Shown here piece by piece: positions 50,172 to 60,870 of a DNA stretch of 64,000 nt. The stretch is taken from NCBI GenBank assembly GCA_007922225.1, contig ML679970.1:38485460-38549459 (forward strand), read 5' to 3'. The stretch is from Emydura subglobosa. Taxonomy: Eukaryota; Chordata; Testudines; Chelidae. The notes under the pieces were generated by a model. That model searched no databases, was not told where the DNA came from, and saw only the letters and a program-made list of their open reading frames with translations. The number at the start of each line of letters is the position of its first letter. Within the stretch, counting starts at the first letter, position 1. A program made the translations under genes and the position numbers.

Positions 50172-52141
50172 TTGAAATTAGTTCACCTTAAAAAAAAGGA
50201 AAAAGTCTACATCAAACGTTATAACCAAATTGTTTTTACTGAAAGCCTCCATAAAACTTATACCAATTGTTTAAGTTGCCAAGACATTAATGTATTTATG
50301 CTATTAAGGGCAATACAAAGCTACATTTTATAGAGTTTTAGTGGAAAAGTATTTAAGGGAATCAAGAAACTCGAGGAAATTGAAATCTAACTTAAATAAA
50401 GCTTAAAAACTTTTTAAAGTGTTCCAAGACATTTGGATTCAATTGATAAGATCCAGTTACAAGTTCTCATTGCATGAAACTACTTTCCATTTTAATATAA
50501 TTTCTGCTGATCAAATTAGATAAGTTTAAGAACAGCCCTCCTTTAAAAGCAGATTTTCCTTTTAAAAAAAAAAAAATTTCCTCTCTCTGTCAGTAGCAAA
50601 GCACTGCAGGGAGTTCAATGAGAATGTAATGGTTTCGCAACAGAAGACCACTGAAAGCTTCTAGAAAAAGCATAAAAATATGGTGGTTAAGGGGGAAAAA
50701 TATCACTGGATTGATTCCAGTAGATGAATCTAAGTGAAAATAATGATTTCTAAGATGCACAGCTTGGAAATGGAGAAAATAAGCACTCAGTCTGTAGGTT
50801 AGACAGAAAGATTCAAATTCATCAGCAAAAGGTGCTTGGAGACCAAACAAAGCTTTTGGCACTTGCAAACCAAAAGGAGTGAAATATACTATGGTAGCTC
50901 CAGCTAGAAGAAGTTGGAGATGTGGGCAGTACCAATATAAAAGGAGATAAGGAACTTTCAGGTGCAGAGAGAGAAAATGGAAAAAGTTTTATCCAGATGG
51001 AAATAATCAGATATCAGTTGGATTTAACAAGTTTTCAGTAGAATTCAGGAGAACCATCTTCCAAAGAAACAAATGCAAGGAAGAGAGCTAGTTTTATATA
51101 CCCTTGTGTTAAAACAGACATGCCATCAAAGCCTCAGGCAAACTTCCAGAATGCCCTGAGTACATCTGGAGATGGGAGGATTTGGAAAATATGTGGGAGA
51201 GGAGTGAGGTCAGGAGTCAGTGCACCTGTCATTACTGCAGTAGGTAGGAGAGTTTCAGCAACCAGCTGAGGCTGGGGCTCATGCAGCTCATTTCTCAAGG
51301 TGGGTAGGTAGGAGTGGCCATAGCAAGCAGTTACGTGTATGGGGGGAGGGGGAGGTGAAGGGTGAATTCTGGGAGGAGTACTAAGCAAGCAAGGGGCCTC
51401 AGAAGTGCAGGCTCCTGTGCAGCCACATACTGGACACAAGTGCAGAGCCCTGAAAGAATCTATGGGGGAAAATATAGATGTGAACTGAAGTGTCATTCCA
51501 GCTATAAAAATATCAACATAAAACTGGTTTGGGACACTCAGCTAGAAAGAGAAGGAAAGTAAAAGGCTGCACCAACAGTCCTGATATTTATCCTCCTGCC
51601 CACAATGCCCTTTAAAAAAACAAAAAAAACCCCCAAAACAGATCAAGCTTTATTAAGGAGAATGCTCCTCAGGACCATATTGTCTCTTACTAGCCGGTGC
51701 CTCTCATCTAGCTTTAGGCCCTGCTATTTTCCCTTTCTACACACTGCGTAAGAGATGACTTGATCCCACACACAAGAATATGCTCTTTGTGCAAATGACA
51801 TTCAGATTTTAAAGTGCTCTTCATCAAATTCTCTAGCAGCCATTTGGGACTTGGATGAGGCAAAACCTTCTAAAAGCATGAGTCACGTTTTCCATTTGAT
51901 GCTTTCTACAGTTTTAGAATAGAGGTGCTCGTCCAGTATTTGGGAATTCTTTGCCTGTGAGCAAACTCCCCCACCAGCGCACACAGACACCTCAACAATA
52001 GATCAGCAAATGTGGGACAGCACATTACAGATGCTTCACATTTCCAGAATGCTCAGATTAACTATTTTAACTCAGCAGCAGCTCTGAGAAGTTAGGATCT
52101 GGCCTTCCCCTCCACCCCAGATACAATACCTGTACTCTCAA

Positions 52142-52300
52142 CAGAGCCGGCATGAGACATAAGCAAACTGAGCAATTGCTTATGGCCTCCAAGCAGCTCA
52201 AGGGGCCCCCCATTTGTTTTTTATTGTGTTGAGGGTGGTGGTGCAAAAATATTCCTGCTTAGGGCCCCCAATGGGCTAGCACCACCATTGCTCAACAAGT
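52142..52300. repeat. Interspersed repeat just past the POC1 3' end
   Basis: GAGCAATTGCTTATGGCCTC, AGCTCAAGGGGCCCCCCAT and TAGGGCCCCCAATGGG recall a GGCCCC-rich DNA-transposon-derived repeat with CAGAGCCGGC-like left end. Both limits are uncertain. Confidence 0.4.
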
Positions 52301-52334
52301 AGTTACGTCAAAGGATCACAAACTGTTATCTGTG

Positions 52335-52526
52335 TTTAGTACAATAAGAGAATTTTATTCTTACAGTAACAAAAAATGTGTATTTACATATGCCATTGGC
52401 TGTACATTTTACTTTAATAAAATAAGTAATTCCATCTGTTAAAAATGATGCACCCAAAGTATTAGAAACACACAACCAAAACCCCAAGCCTCCAGACAAT
52501 GCTGGCTTTATCAGCCCCTCGTGGAA
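52335..52526 (-). terminator. POC1B: POC1 3' UTR with AATAAA polyadenylation signal
   Basis: Directly after the stop codon the minus strand is AT-rich and non-repetitive for about 190 bases. It carries a canonical AATAAA at 52359-52354, and a T/G-rich stretch follows beyond the likely cleavage site near 52335. Below about 52300 the sequence becomes an interspersed repeat, so the transcript probably ends here. The exact cleavage position is inferred. Confidence 0.65.
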
Positions 52527-52625
52527 TCAATTCCCCTTGCTATGCATGAGCTTCTGCTGATTCTCAAGACACTCTTTCAGCTTGTCTTCAGTCAGTGTCA
52601 GTCTCTGCTCCAGAATGGAAACAGT
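52527..52625 (-). CDS. POC1B: Terminal coding exon of a POC1-family centriolar protein, probably POC1B (partial gene)
   Basis: On the minus strand a TTTTCAG acceptor precedes 99 nt coding 32 residues and a TGA. The peptide begins [20 protein letters not shown] and ends [12 protein letters not shown]. This is the C-terminal coiled-coil tail of POC1 proteins, WD40-repeat centriole and basal-body components needed for centriole stability and ciliogenesis. The heptad-like spacing of L and E/K residues fits a coiled coil. The exon starts in phase 0 and is too short to stand alone; upstream exons with the WD40 propeller must lie at higher coordinates, mostly outside the window. POC1A has a closely related tail. 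I prefer POC1B because of the LENQQKL run, from memory of the family and not from a search. A short 3' UTR and poly(A) signal follow, supporting a real last exon. Confidence 0.8.
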   Translation of the reverse strand, partial: TVSILEQRLTLTEDKLKECLENQQKLMHSKGN

Positions 52626-55600
52626 CTGAAAAGTGAAATAATAAAATAAAGAGTGCTGCTGAATGATGTATGAAGATAAGTCACATGTGGCACCCTTACT
52701 GCTCAGTACAGTTGCTAAATATAACTTATCACAAGCTATTCCAGGTCTATTCTACAGGATCAGAAGTTCCAAAAGGGATTAATGCTCAGTAACGTCTATT
52801 GAGGGGAATAGGAGTTGCTAAGCTCAATTGAAAATCTGGCCCTAATTTATGGGTGCTTGAGCACTATATGAAAGCATGGGCCCAAATTTCCTCTTCATTT
52901 TCGCTCTCTGGTGGAGTGTTGTCCGCCTTTACGTATAAGCAATTTCTGTTTCTAAAATGCCAAATACCAGAGAGCTCATGATATAGGTGTTCACTTAAAG
53001 CCCCTGGCATACAGGTGATTTGAGTAGTTATTCCCTTTTTTGTCTTGGATTTCATGTCTTAGTTCCAATTTTTTTTTCCCTTTTCCTGATTGCTGTGTCA
53101 GTTAGCTTAGAGATGGGCTGCTGACTTATGACAAACAAACAGACCAGAAATGAAATGAAGACAGGCAAAAAGACAACACTTCTAGAGTAGGCACAATTGC
53201 AAAAACAATTATAAAAATTCTTAGATATGCTTAACATTGTGTTTGTACCCTCTAAAGACACTGTGATTAATGCCTTCTAAATATGATCACTAGCTGTTTC
53301 TTGTAGCTCTAAAATCTAGATATAGAGAGACAGTATGCAGGAAGCATATTTTAATCATATGGAGATAAATGTTCTGCTTGAAGTCAATTATTGATTACTT
53401 TGAAGTAATCAAAGAGTCAGCAATGTAAGAGTGCATTTCAAGGACACTAGAGCAGTTGATAATATTGAAATATTAGACAGATATAGAAACCATTAAATAT
53501 AATCAAACAATTTATGAGAATTTTTAGTTTATCAGTTAAAACCGAATATCAGAAGCCCTATTTTAAACACACAAAATGCTCCTCTCTTTTTCCTCATACA
53601 CACCCACCCACCCAAACAAAATTGGCATTTATCCAATAAACACTGGAAAAATACCAGAAATAATTACTAGTATCCAGGGGCTCCTCTACATGGAGCAGTA
53701 ATAGACTATCGGGGTGTGATGTCTAAAGTGCATTAATGTGCTGCTCATTGGTTGGTCTGTGTAGAACCTGCTAGTGTGCACTAAAAGTTCCTCAGTGCAC
53801 TTTAACACAGTGCAGTTTGAACTAATATCACATTAAAGTGCACTAGGGAACATTATAAAGATTACTCATTACACTCTATTATACAAAAAGAGAAAGTCCC
53901 CCCAAAATCCCTATTTTGACATCCACACAGAACTCATGAATTGCTAAAAATAACTCCCCCAAATGCAATTAATAAATCCTAAAAAAAGAAGCCCTACCTA
54001 TAAATGGACTTGTGTGTGAAAAAGATATTTTGTATCATTGACATTACTTTTAGTAAAGAAACTCAAGTAACTAGGAAAACATCACGGTATTTAACATCAG
54101 TGTATTTTGTAAACCAGTGCTATGAAAGTCCCTGCAAAATTATTTTGAAGTGTTGTAAATTATAATCTATTTGTATGTAGAAGCACAAGTGAAGGTACCA
54201 AGGCACTCTACCGCCCTTTTACCATACTAAATGTGGTAGCTACATTGAAATTCAGAGTATGGATGGAACAAAAAGAAATACAGTGAGTTGGTAAAAATGC
54301 TGGGCATATTAAATACTGTGCAGAACTCCCTCAAACCACCGCTACAACTCAACATCCAGTCATGAGATTTAACCAATAGACAACAAGCCTCCTCACCCTT
54401 TATAGTTTACCTCTACCACCCATAAATGATCTGTTAATTTCTATTGCAAGTTATTTACAGCAGGACTGCATTGTGCTATTCCAGTTACAGAAATGTTTAC
54501 AGTAAACACATCAGTCCTGCATTATTTTAAGTTTCCACTGCCCATCATATTAGTCTCTTATTTTAAGGCTTTGTCTTGTATCATATTACTCATTCAGGCC
54601 TGGGAAGTTGAAAGCTATGATGGGCTTTAAGACTTGTGACTCTACAGGGACAGGATTTCACCTAATTGCAGTCAATGGAAGTTTTGCCATTTATAATCAG
54701 TCAAGTCAGCTTGATTAGCCACAATGTGTGAAATCCTATCTAGCTACTAGCTGTTTGAAGGAGGAACAGGGAAGAACCCACAGAGGAGGGCAGAAATCTA
54801 CAATGGGTTAAGGATGTGTTCTGGGTGTATCAATGATCGCATGATTACAAACTGTGGCAACACAGGATCCATACAACAAATGGGATTGTTTAAACAAAAA
54901 CCAAAATAAACTTATTTAGTTAGCAATTAAACAAATGTAAGTCAAACACAACCATTTCCTGCTCCAGTGTATACAATCTCAATTCTAATAAACCTAAAAT
55001 AAATTTTTTCTTGGAAGTGGCAATATGGAAAAATAGCCAAAAGCAACACAGAAAATGCATCAAATGCAGAAAGTGAAAAATCAGAATCCATAAATATAGG
55101 TTTGAAATCTTCTGACTACAATTGTGTAGGTGCTAAAACTGTTCAAAAGCAACTACTGTGATGGACACTGAAGAGACGCTTCTATTCAATTAACAGTTGT
55201 TACGGTTTTTTGCTACTTTTTTTTTTCCAATTTAAAATAGTCCTTTATGGCAGGTAAAAGGAATTGCACACCATTAAGTTTGCTATATGTTGTTCTTCTT
55301 GCTTTCAGATTGTATTACTTGTCATAATTAAACCTAAATGAGAAAAATATTGCCAGCTAAAATAAACCAGAATTCATTTTTACACAAAGCCACATACTCA
55401 ACTTAAAAAAAGAGTTCTGATCACCAAATGCTCTCATGTTGTAAGAATATACAGTCACTACTACATATCATACAGTAAAAGCTTAAAAAACAGATAATTT
55501 ATTAGAGTCTGGCAGAAAGGGGACATAATCAAGGACTAAAATCAGGGAGGAAAAATCTCAATGTGTGTAAAATTATTTTGAAGCTGTCAATAAAAAAAAA

Positions 55601-56509
55601 AGATGTAACTGTTTCCTGAACAGACTCTAAACAGTGGAGCAGAATTTAAGACTTTCGGCAGAAAAAAATTTGATTCAATACAATTTCTACTAACCCTCCC
55701 AATCTTTTTTGCAATGTTCCTCTACTGTAACCCTCAAACGTGTAGTTTAGAAGAGTTAGAGTCAAAACTTGACTGGGTTATGGGCCTTCACACTGCAAGA
55801 TTTCCCATTATCTATTAAATGTTTATTATATATTAAAATGCAACATGTCTTATCTTGCACTTTGTTATTTTGATACATATCTAATTTTTAGAACAGAAGA
55901 CACTTGCACCAGAGCATCATGCAGCAAAATGTCCTAAAAAATGACAGGACTTTACTTCTATATTATACTATTGTTTCCAGTAATTTTTTTTACCCACAAA
56001 TCATAATAGGGATTTTTTTTTTCTGCTTGACTATATCCACCCTGAATCCTCCTCATGCAACATGGTGAGCTTGTGCTGTCAATGCTACTAATTTGAATGC
56101 ATGGAAAATGTTGCTGTTATACATTTCCATCTCTGATTTGCTAAGCAGTAGAAGTATCTAATATACAACAGGTTCAACCTTGAGGCTAAGCATAAGAGCG
56201 GTAGTTAGTCCAGATTCTCGTGAAGGTTAGAGCTAAGGAGAAACAGGTGTTAATTCAATTTCAACAGAAACCAGTTTAGTGGCTGTCAAAGGAAAACTAA
56301 GCATTTTCCACCTTGCTATTGAAAAACAGAGTCTGGGGGGATTAAGCAGGTCCCATTAGTAATTCCCAATGCACAAAGCATTATAACTATTGGCTACCAA
56401 CTCCTCAATAAACACAGCAGCAGATCTTGACACAAGAGAGGAATGACACACATCCCTCTGGATAATTGGGAAGTATGATCAGCTCAGCCAGATGACTGGT
56501 CATTTCAAC

Positions 56510-56816
56510 AAAACGAAGTTACTTACCAGTAACTGATGTTCTTCGAGATGTGTTGCTCATGTCCATTCCAATATAGGTGATTGCACACCACCGTGCACAG
56601 TTCCCGGAACTTTTTCCCTTTAGCAGATCCCGTAGGGTTGGCTCTGGTGCCCCCTGGAATCCCGCGCACATACCGTGGAATGAGGCACTGCCGGCTCTAC
56701 GGCCCCTCAGTCCCTTCTTTCTGCCAACTCCGACAGCAGGGACGGAGGGCGGGTGTGGAATGGACATGAGCAATACATCTCGAAGAACATCAGTTACTGG
56801 TAAGTAACCTCGTTTT
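56510..56816. mobile_element. 307-bp foldback unit built from DIRS terminal sequence
   Basis: Arms 56510-56570 and 56756-56816 are 61-bp inverted repeats with about two mismatches; both contain ACTTACCAGTAACTGATG. The interior 56571-56740 is, on the plus strand, a diverged copy of the DIRS 5' leader found on the minus strand at 59799-59630. The unit has no coding capacity. It touches the 3' end of the larger DIRS copy. It may be a separate non-autonomous DIRS derivative inserted at that end, or a snap-back extension from aberrant replication; the sequence alone does not decide. Confidence 0.75.
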
Positions 56817-56857
56817 CTTCTTCGAGTGATTGCTCATGTCCATTCCAATATAGGTGA
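56814..56857 (+). repeat. DIRS inverted terminal repeat, 3' copy
   Basis: These 44 bases begin TTTCTTCTTCGAGTG and end AATATAGGTGA. They are the exact reverse complement of 59800-59843. The first three bases overlap the end of the adjoining foldback unit. Confidence 0.9.
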
Positions 56858-56865
56858 TTAAAAAG

Positions 56866-58065
56866 CAATACCTTGGAGGTGGGTAGGAGTTGCCGGTAAG
56901 CTGCCCTCAGCACGGCTCTGCCGAATCCCGCGTCCTCTCTCGCCTGCTGAACAATGGTGTAGTGGGACGTGAAGGTGTGTACCAACGACCAGGTGGCGGT
57001 TTTGCAGATGTCCTACAGAGGCACTCTCTCTAGGAAGACCGCAGAGGAGGCCTGAGCTCTTGTTGAGTGCGCTATGATGGTTCCCGGAAGCGGCACCTTC
57101 ACCTGCTCGTAGCAGAACTTGATGCAGGATGTGATCCACATGGAGATGTGCTGGGTGGAGACAGGTGATCCCTTCATCCGTTCCACCACTGCGACGAAGA
57201 ACTACATCGATTTCACGAACGGCTTTGTCCTCTCAATGTAGTAAGCCGGGCTCATCTCACTTCCAGCGAATGCCATCTCCGCTCGTCCTCCGAACCATGT
57301 GGTTTGGGAAAAAACACTGGGAGAAAAATATCTTGGTTATAATGAAATTGGGAAACCACCTTGGGAAGGAAGGCTGGATGTGGCCTCAACTACATCTTAT
57401 TTTTATAGAATACCATATAGGAGGGCTCCGAGGTAAAGGCTCTAATCTCGGAGACCCTCCTAGCCGAGGTAATGGCCACCAGGAAGGCTACCTTCCATGA
57501 AACGATGAGCAGAGGACATGAAGCCATGGGCTCAAAGGGGGGCCCTGTGAGTCTAGAGAGGACCAGGTTGAGATCCCAGGGAGGCACCGGGTCATGGACC
57601 TGCGGATAAAGCCTCTCCACCCCCCTGAGGAACCTGACCAACATGGGGTGGAAGAACAGGGATCTCCCCTCTAGCGGCTTGTGGAAGGCTGAAATGGCCG
57701 CCAGGTGAACCCTCAGGGAGGCCAATGCCAGACCCTAAAGCTTTAGCTGGAACAGGTACTCCAGGATCGCCTGAATAGGAGAGGCTCAGCGGAATACCCC
57801 AGGACTCTGCCCAGCAGGTAAACTGCTTCCATTTAGCCCCATACATGACCTGTGTTGAAGGCTTTCTGCAGCCCAGCAGGACTTGTTGGACCTGCACCGA
57901 GCAGGCTATTTCTCCCTCCGTCAGCCACAGAGCCTCCAGGCCGTGAGGTGCAGGGAGTCCAGGTTGGGGTGTAGCAGGCGGCTGTGGTCCTGGGAGAGAA
58001 GGTCGTGCCGTCTTGGGAGCTCCACAGTCAGGGTGATCAACAGGTCCATCAACATACTGAACCAA
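56866..58065 (-). pseudogene. DIRS tyrosine recombinase, frameshifted and stop-interrupted
   Basis: The N-terminal core-binding part (VLLGCRKPSTQVMYGAKWKQ) lies in one frame and overlaps the end of the RNase H frame. A frameshift moves the next part to 57725-57390, with HLAAISAFHKPLEGR and the first catalytic box ITSARRVSEIR (Arg codon 57458-57456). A TAG follows and the frame shifts again. The C-terminal half has AHSTRAQASS (His codon 57069-57067, Arg 57060-57058) and WSLVHTFTSHYTI (Tyr codon 56961-56959). All four R-H-R-Y codons can be seen, but at least two frameshifts and three stops (near 57388, 57195 and 57017) separate them. No functional protein is possible. Family knowledge: this enzyme inserts a circular DNA intermediate in DIRS elements. 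Confidence 0.8.
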
Positions 58066-59489
58066 TGCTGTCTCAGCCAGGCCAGGGTGATGAATATCAC
58101 ATCTGCCCTATCCCTCTCGATTTTCAAGAGAACTTTGGGCAGGAGCAGAATGGGTGGAAACACATACATTAGGAACACGTCAAATATCGATCCCGGCTCG
58201 CGACCCCAGAGTGAGCAGAACCTCGGGCACTTCTTGTTCCAGGACGACGCGAACAAGTCCAGTTGGGGAACACCCCACTCGTGGAATATTAAAGTCACGA
58301 CCTCCGGGTGCAATGACCAGTCGTGGCGAGGTAGAAAGGACCTGCTGAGGTGATCCGCCTCATCGTTCTTCACCCCCGGGAGGTGAGAGGCAGACAAGTA
58401 GAAGTCCTGCCTCACTGCAAAGTCCCACAGGCAGATGGCCTCCTGGCAGAGGGCCGAGGAGCACGCTCCCCCCTGCCTGTTTATATAAAACATGGCTGCA
58501 GTGTTGTCCGTCAGCACCTGCACCACCCTGCCCGTCAGGAAACGGAGGAACACCTTGCATGCTAGGCGAATGGCCCTGAGCTCTTTTACATTGATGTGCA
58601 GGTGCCTTTCCTCCCCCATCCAGAGCCCGAGTGCCCAGATTGGCAGTGATGTGGGCTCCCATCCCACATCTGAGGCACCGGAGATCAGGGTGACCGACGG
58701 GGCAAGGTCTCTGAAAAGGACACCCCTCATCACTGCCCTGGGAGTCCACCACCAGTTTAGGGAGGCTAGGACTGGTGGGGGAACAGCGACCACCCGGTCC
58801 AAGGGGTGTCTGCTCGGCATGAATGACGAGGCCAACCACACCTGAAGTGGCCTGAGCTTCAAGCGAGCTAGCCTCACTACGTACGTGCAGGCTGCCATGT
58901 GGCCTAACAGCTGTAGGCAGTGCCTGGCTGTTGTCATGGGGCACCGGTGCAGCTGGACGATAATGGCGTAGGCAAGGCCATCAGGACTCCTGCCGCCTGA
59001 AAAGCCTCCGGTGTCGGCAGGGGCGCTCCCCCAGGTAGTTGGGGGAGGCTCCCTGCTCGGAGAGGCAGGCACCGGAAGGGACTCAATGGGCCATGGCTGG
59101 TGCATCTCTGTACTTGACCCTGCACTTACCGGCAGCACAGGGGCGTGTCCGTGCTCCATGTGCTGCTGCTTCTTCTTCCTCTGTGCCAGGGATGCCTCTC
59201 TGTGCCGAGTCAATGTTGGTGCCGGGGGCGCGCTGTGCACCAAGGAGACGCTCGGTGCCAAGGTGGATCGGGGCAACTCGGAGGCCAGGCGGAGCGCTGC
59301 CTCCATTAGTATGGCTTTTAACCTAATGTCCATGTCTTTTTGGGTCCTAGGTTTAAAAGCCTTGCAAATTTTGCATTTCTCTCTCCTGTTCTGTTCCTCC
59401 AAGCACTTAAAGCAATGTTAGTGCCAGTTGCTGAGCAGGAAAGCCTTCCCGCAAGAGGCACAGGGCTTAAAGCCAGATGACCTGGGCAT
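57921..59489 (-). pseudogene. DIRS gag-like / RT-end / RNase H fusion frame (defective)
   Basis: An ATG at 59489 begins a gag-like frame with CxxC (CASC) and later CFKC and CKIC pairs, suggesting zinc binding. A TAA at 59420-59418 interrupts it; the same frame then runs open for 493 codons from 59402. Counting from 59402, residues 1 to about 145 are gag-like: basic, proline-rich, low complexity. At about residue 150 (near 58960) the sequence becomes the end of a DIRS reverse transcriptase (LLGHMAACTYVVRLARLKLR). RNase H follows with VKELRAI (E274), LTDNTAA (D299) and NDEADHLSR (D350). The usual first catalytic Asp is glycine in SGASDVGW (residue 242). A DLFASSWNKKCPRF block follows, as in DIRS proteins. 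The RT catalytic core is absent. The in-frame join suggests a deletion that preserved the frame by chance. Confidence 0.82.
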
Positions 59490-59799
59490 GGCCCGGCCAC
59501 CCTAAGCCCCTACGGGCTTCTAATCTATCTTCTAAACTAACACTACTTAACAGTACTTAAATAGTTAACTATACTAAGGCAATAACAACAAAGTCCAACA
59601 AAGGGGGAACGGTACTTGCGAAGCGCAAGCGTCATTCCAGCAACAGTCACGGGCAGAAAAAAGGAACTGAGGGGCTGTAGGGTTGGCAGTGCCTCATATG
59701 CGGTGGCATGTGCGCGGAACTCCAGGGAGCACCAAAGCCGACCCTACGGGATCTGCTAAGGGGAAAAAAATTCCAGGAACCGTGAATGGTGGCGTGCAC

Positions 59800-59843
59800 T
59801 CACCTATATTGGAATGGACATGAGCAATCACTCGAAGAAGAAA
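59800..59843 (-). repeat. DIRS inverted terminal repeat, 5' copy
   Basis: Perfect 44-bp partner of 56814-56857. Just inside it (59799-59630, minus strand) lies about 170 bp of leader containing TTAGCAGATCCCGTAGGG. The same leader recurs on the plus strand at 56571-56740 in the adjoining foldback unit. Outside 59843 the sequence is unrelated flank. Confidence 0.9.
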
Positions 59844-60656
59844 TACTGTTTGGCCCGGGTCTGAAGGTGAATTAGATAAAAATATGGAGCAAAGAGTTAA
59901 TACCAGGGACGAGCACGATCCCACTAAGACATCTGCAGGTGGATGCTATGGAAATTGTTGGGATTATTTTTCTTACTACTCTATCAACAATTTTATAATA
60001 CAGAATCTGTATTTTATTTTATTACTTAATTGAGATTTTATGAATTTACAGCTTGATCTATTAACATGAGGAATCTTGGTTATTTCAAATAAAATATGGA
60101 TGAAACTTGTTTGATGGTTTTATTATAAGTGGAAGCTAGTACTTTTATAGTACTTTTGGAACACCTTACCTTAGAAAAGTTTGGCAGTGCATTAGCTTGC
60201 ATTGTATCATATTGCAAGAAAGCCACTGCTCCCACCTCTTAAGATTTTATTCTCCATCACACATTAATTTATAAAGATATGTATTAATTCTAGCAAAAGA
60301 AGCTATCAGAACAAGACACAATGGCAAAAATCTATTAGTGGAAAATGAATGAAAGACATCCTAATAGCTTAATTTTAGACACAAGGATTTGAAACCAAAA
60401 AACACAAAGGAGATACTGGAATGATTACATCTTGGCATTAGGAATACATTATTTCATTTTCTTCAGTTTTCATCATCTCATAATAATGCTACCAGTATAA
60501 TAAGGCTGACTCAGATTTCTAGACCTAATGCAAGAAACAATACAAAACCCACAGAATAGACTTCGTGCTCTATATCCACATCAATGTTCCTGGTAGTGTG
60601 TGCCATATGAAAAGATGAGCTGAAGCACGACAATATTATACTGACGAACAGCAGGA

Positions 60657-60870
60657 CATAGACTCAGACTTATGGTCAGAAGGGACCATCATGAATGATC
60701 ATCTAGTCTGACTTCCTGCACATTGCAGGCCACAGAACCTCACCCACCCACTCCTGTAGTAGACCCCTAACCTCTTGCTGAGTTACTGAAGTTCTCAAAT
60801 CATGATTTAAAGACTAAGGTACAGAGACTGCACCATTTACATTAGTTCAAACCAGCAAGTGACCATGTAC
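60657..60870 (-). mobile_element. CR1-type LINE 3' end, minus strand, in the POC1 intron
   Basis: The plus strand reads GTCAGAAGGGACCATC, CATCTAGTCTGACTTCCTGC, CACAGAACCTCACCCACCC and CAAATCATGATTTAAAGAC. This is the reverse complement of a common CR1 3' UTR. The 5' end is truncated and no coding part remains. Confidence 0.75.

Larger units (their letters stand above)
45911..52330. other. Intergenic between the CpG island and the POC1 3' end
   Basis: It holds one MIR copy and one microsatellite. Otherwise the sequence looks single-copy. A weak minus-strand exon candidate at 46550-46625 is discussed under findings. Confidence 0.45.
56814..59843 (-). mobile_element. DIRS-type tyrosine-recombinase retrotransposon, internally deleted
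   Basis: The copy is about 3.0 kb, minus-oriented, and bounded by perfect 44-bp inverted terminal repeats (56814-56857 and 59800-59843). In order it holds a 5' leader, a gag-like zinc-knuckle N-terminus, the end of a reverse transcriptase, a DIRS-type RNase H, and a tyrosine recombinase in broken frames. This order, with inverted repeats and recombinase in place of LTRs and DDE integrase, is diagnostic of the DIRS order. Such elements insert without target duplications, and none is seen. Full DIRS elements are usually 5-6 kb, so about half is missing, including the RT core with its YxDD motif. It lies in the POC1 intron on the same strand as the gene. The termini resemble a repeat I recall from turtle genomes. 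Confidence 0.88.

Noticed and set aside
57883..58353. 156-codon plus-strand ORF
   Set aside because: It is antisense to the DIRS RNase H and recombinase sequence, a shadow of real element coding.
60165..60245. Possible minus-strand exon with an AAG|GTAAGG donor
   Set aside because: The upstream side lacks a pyrimidine tract and acceptor, and the peptide does not match the expected POC1 sequence.
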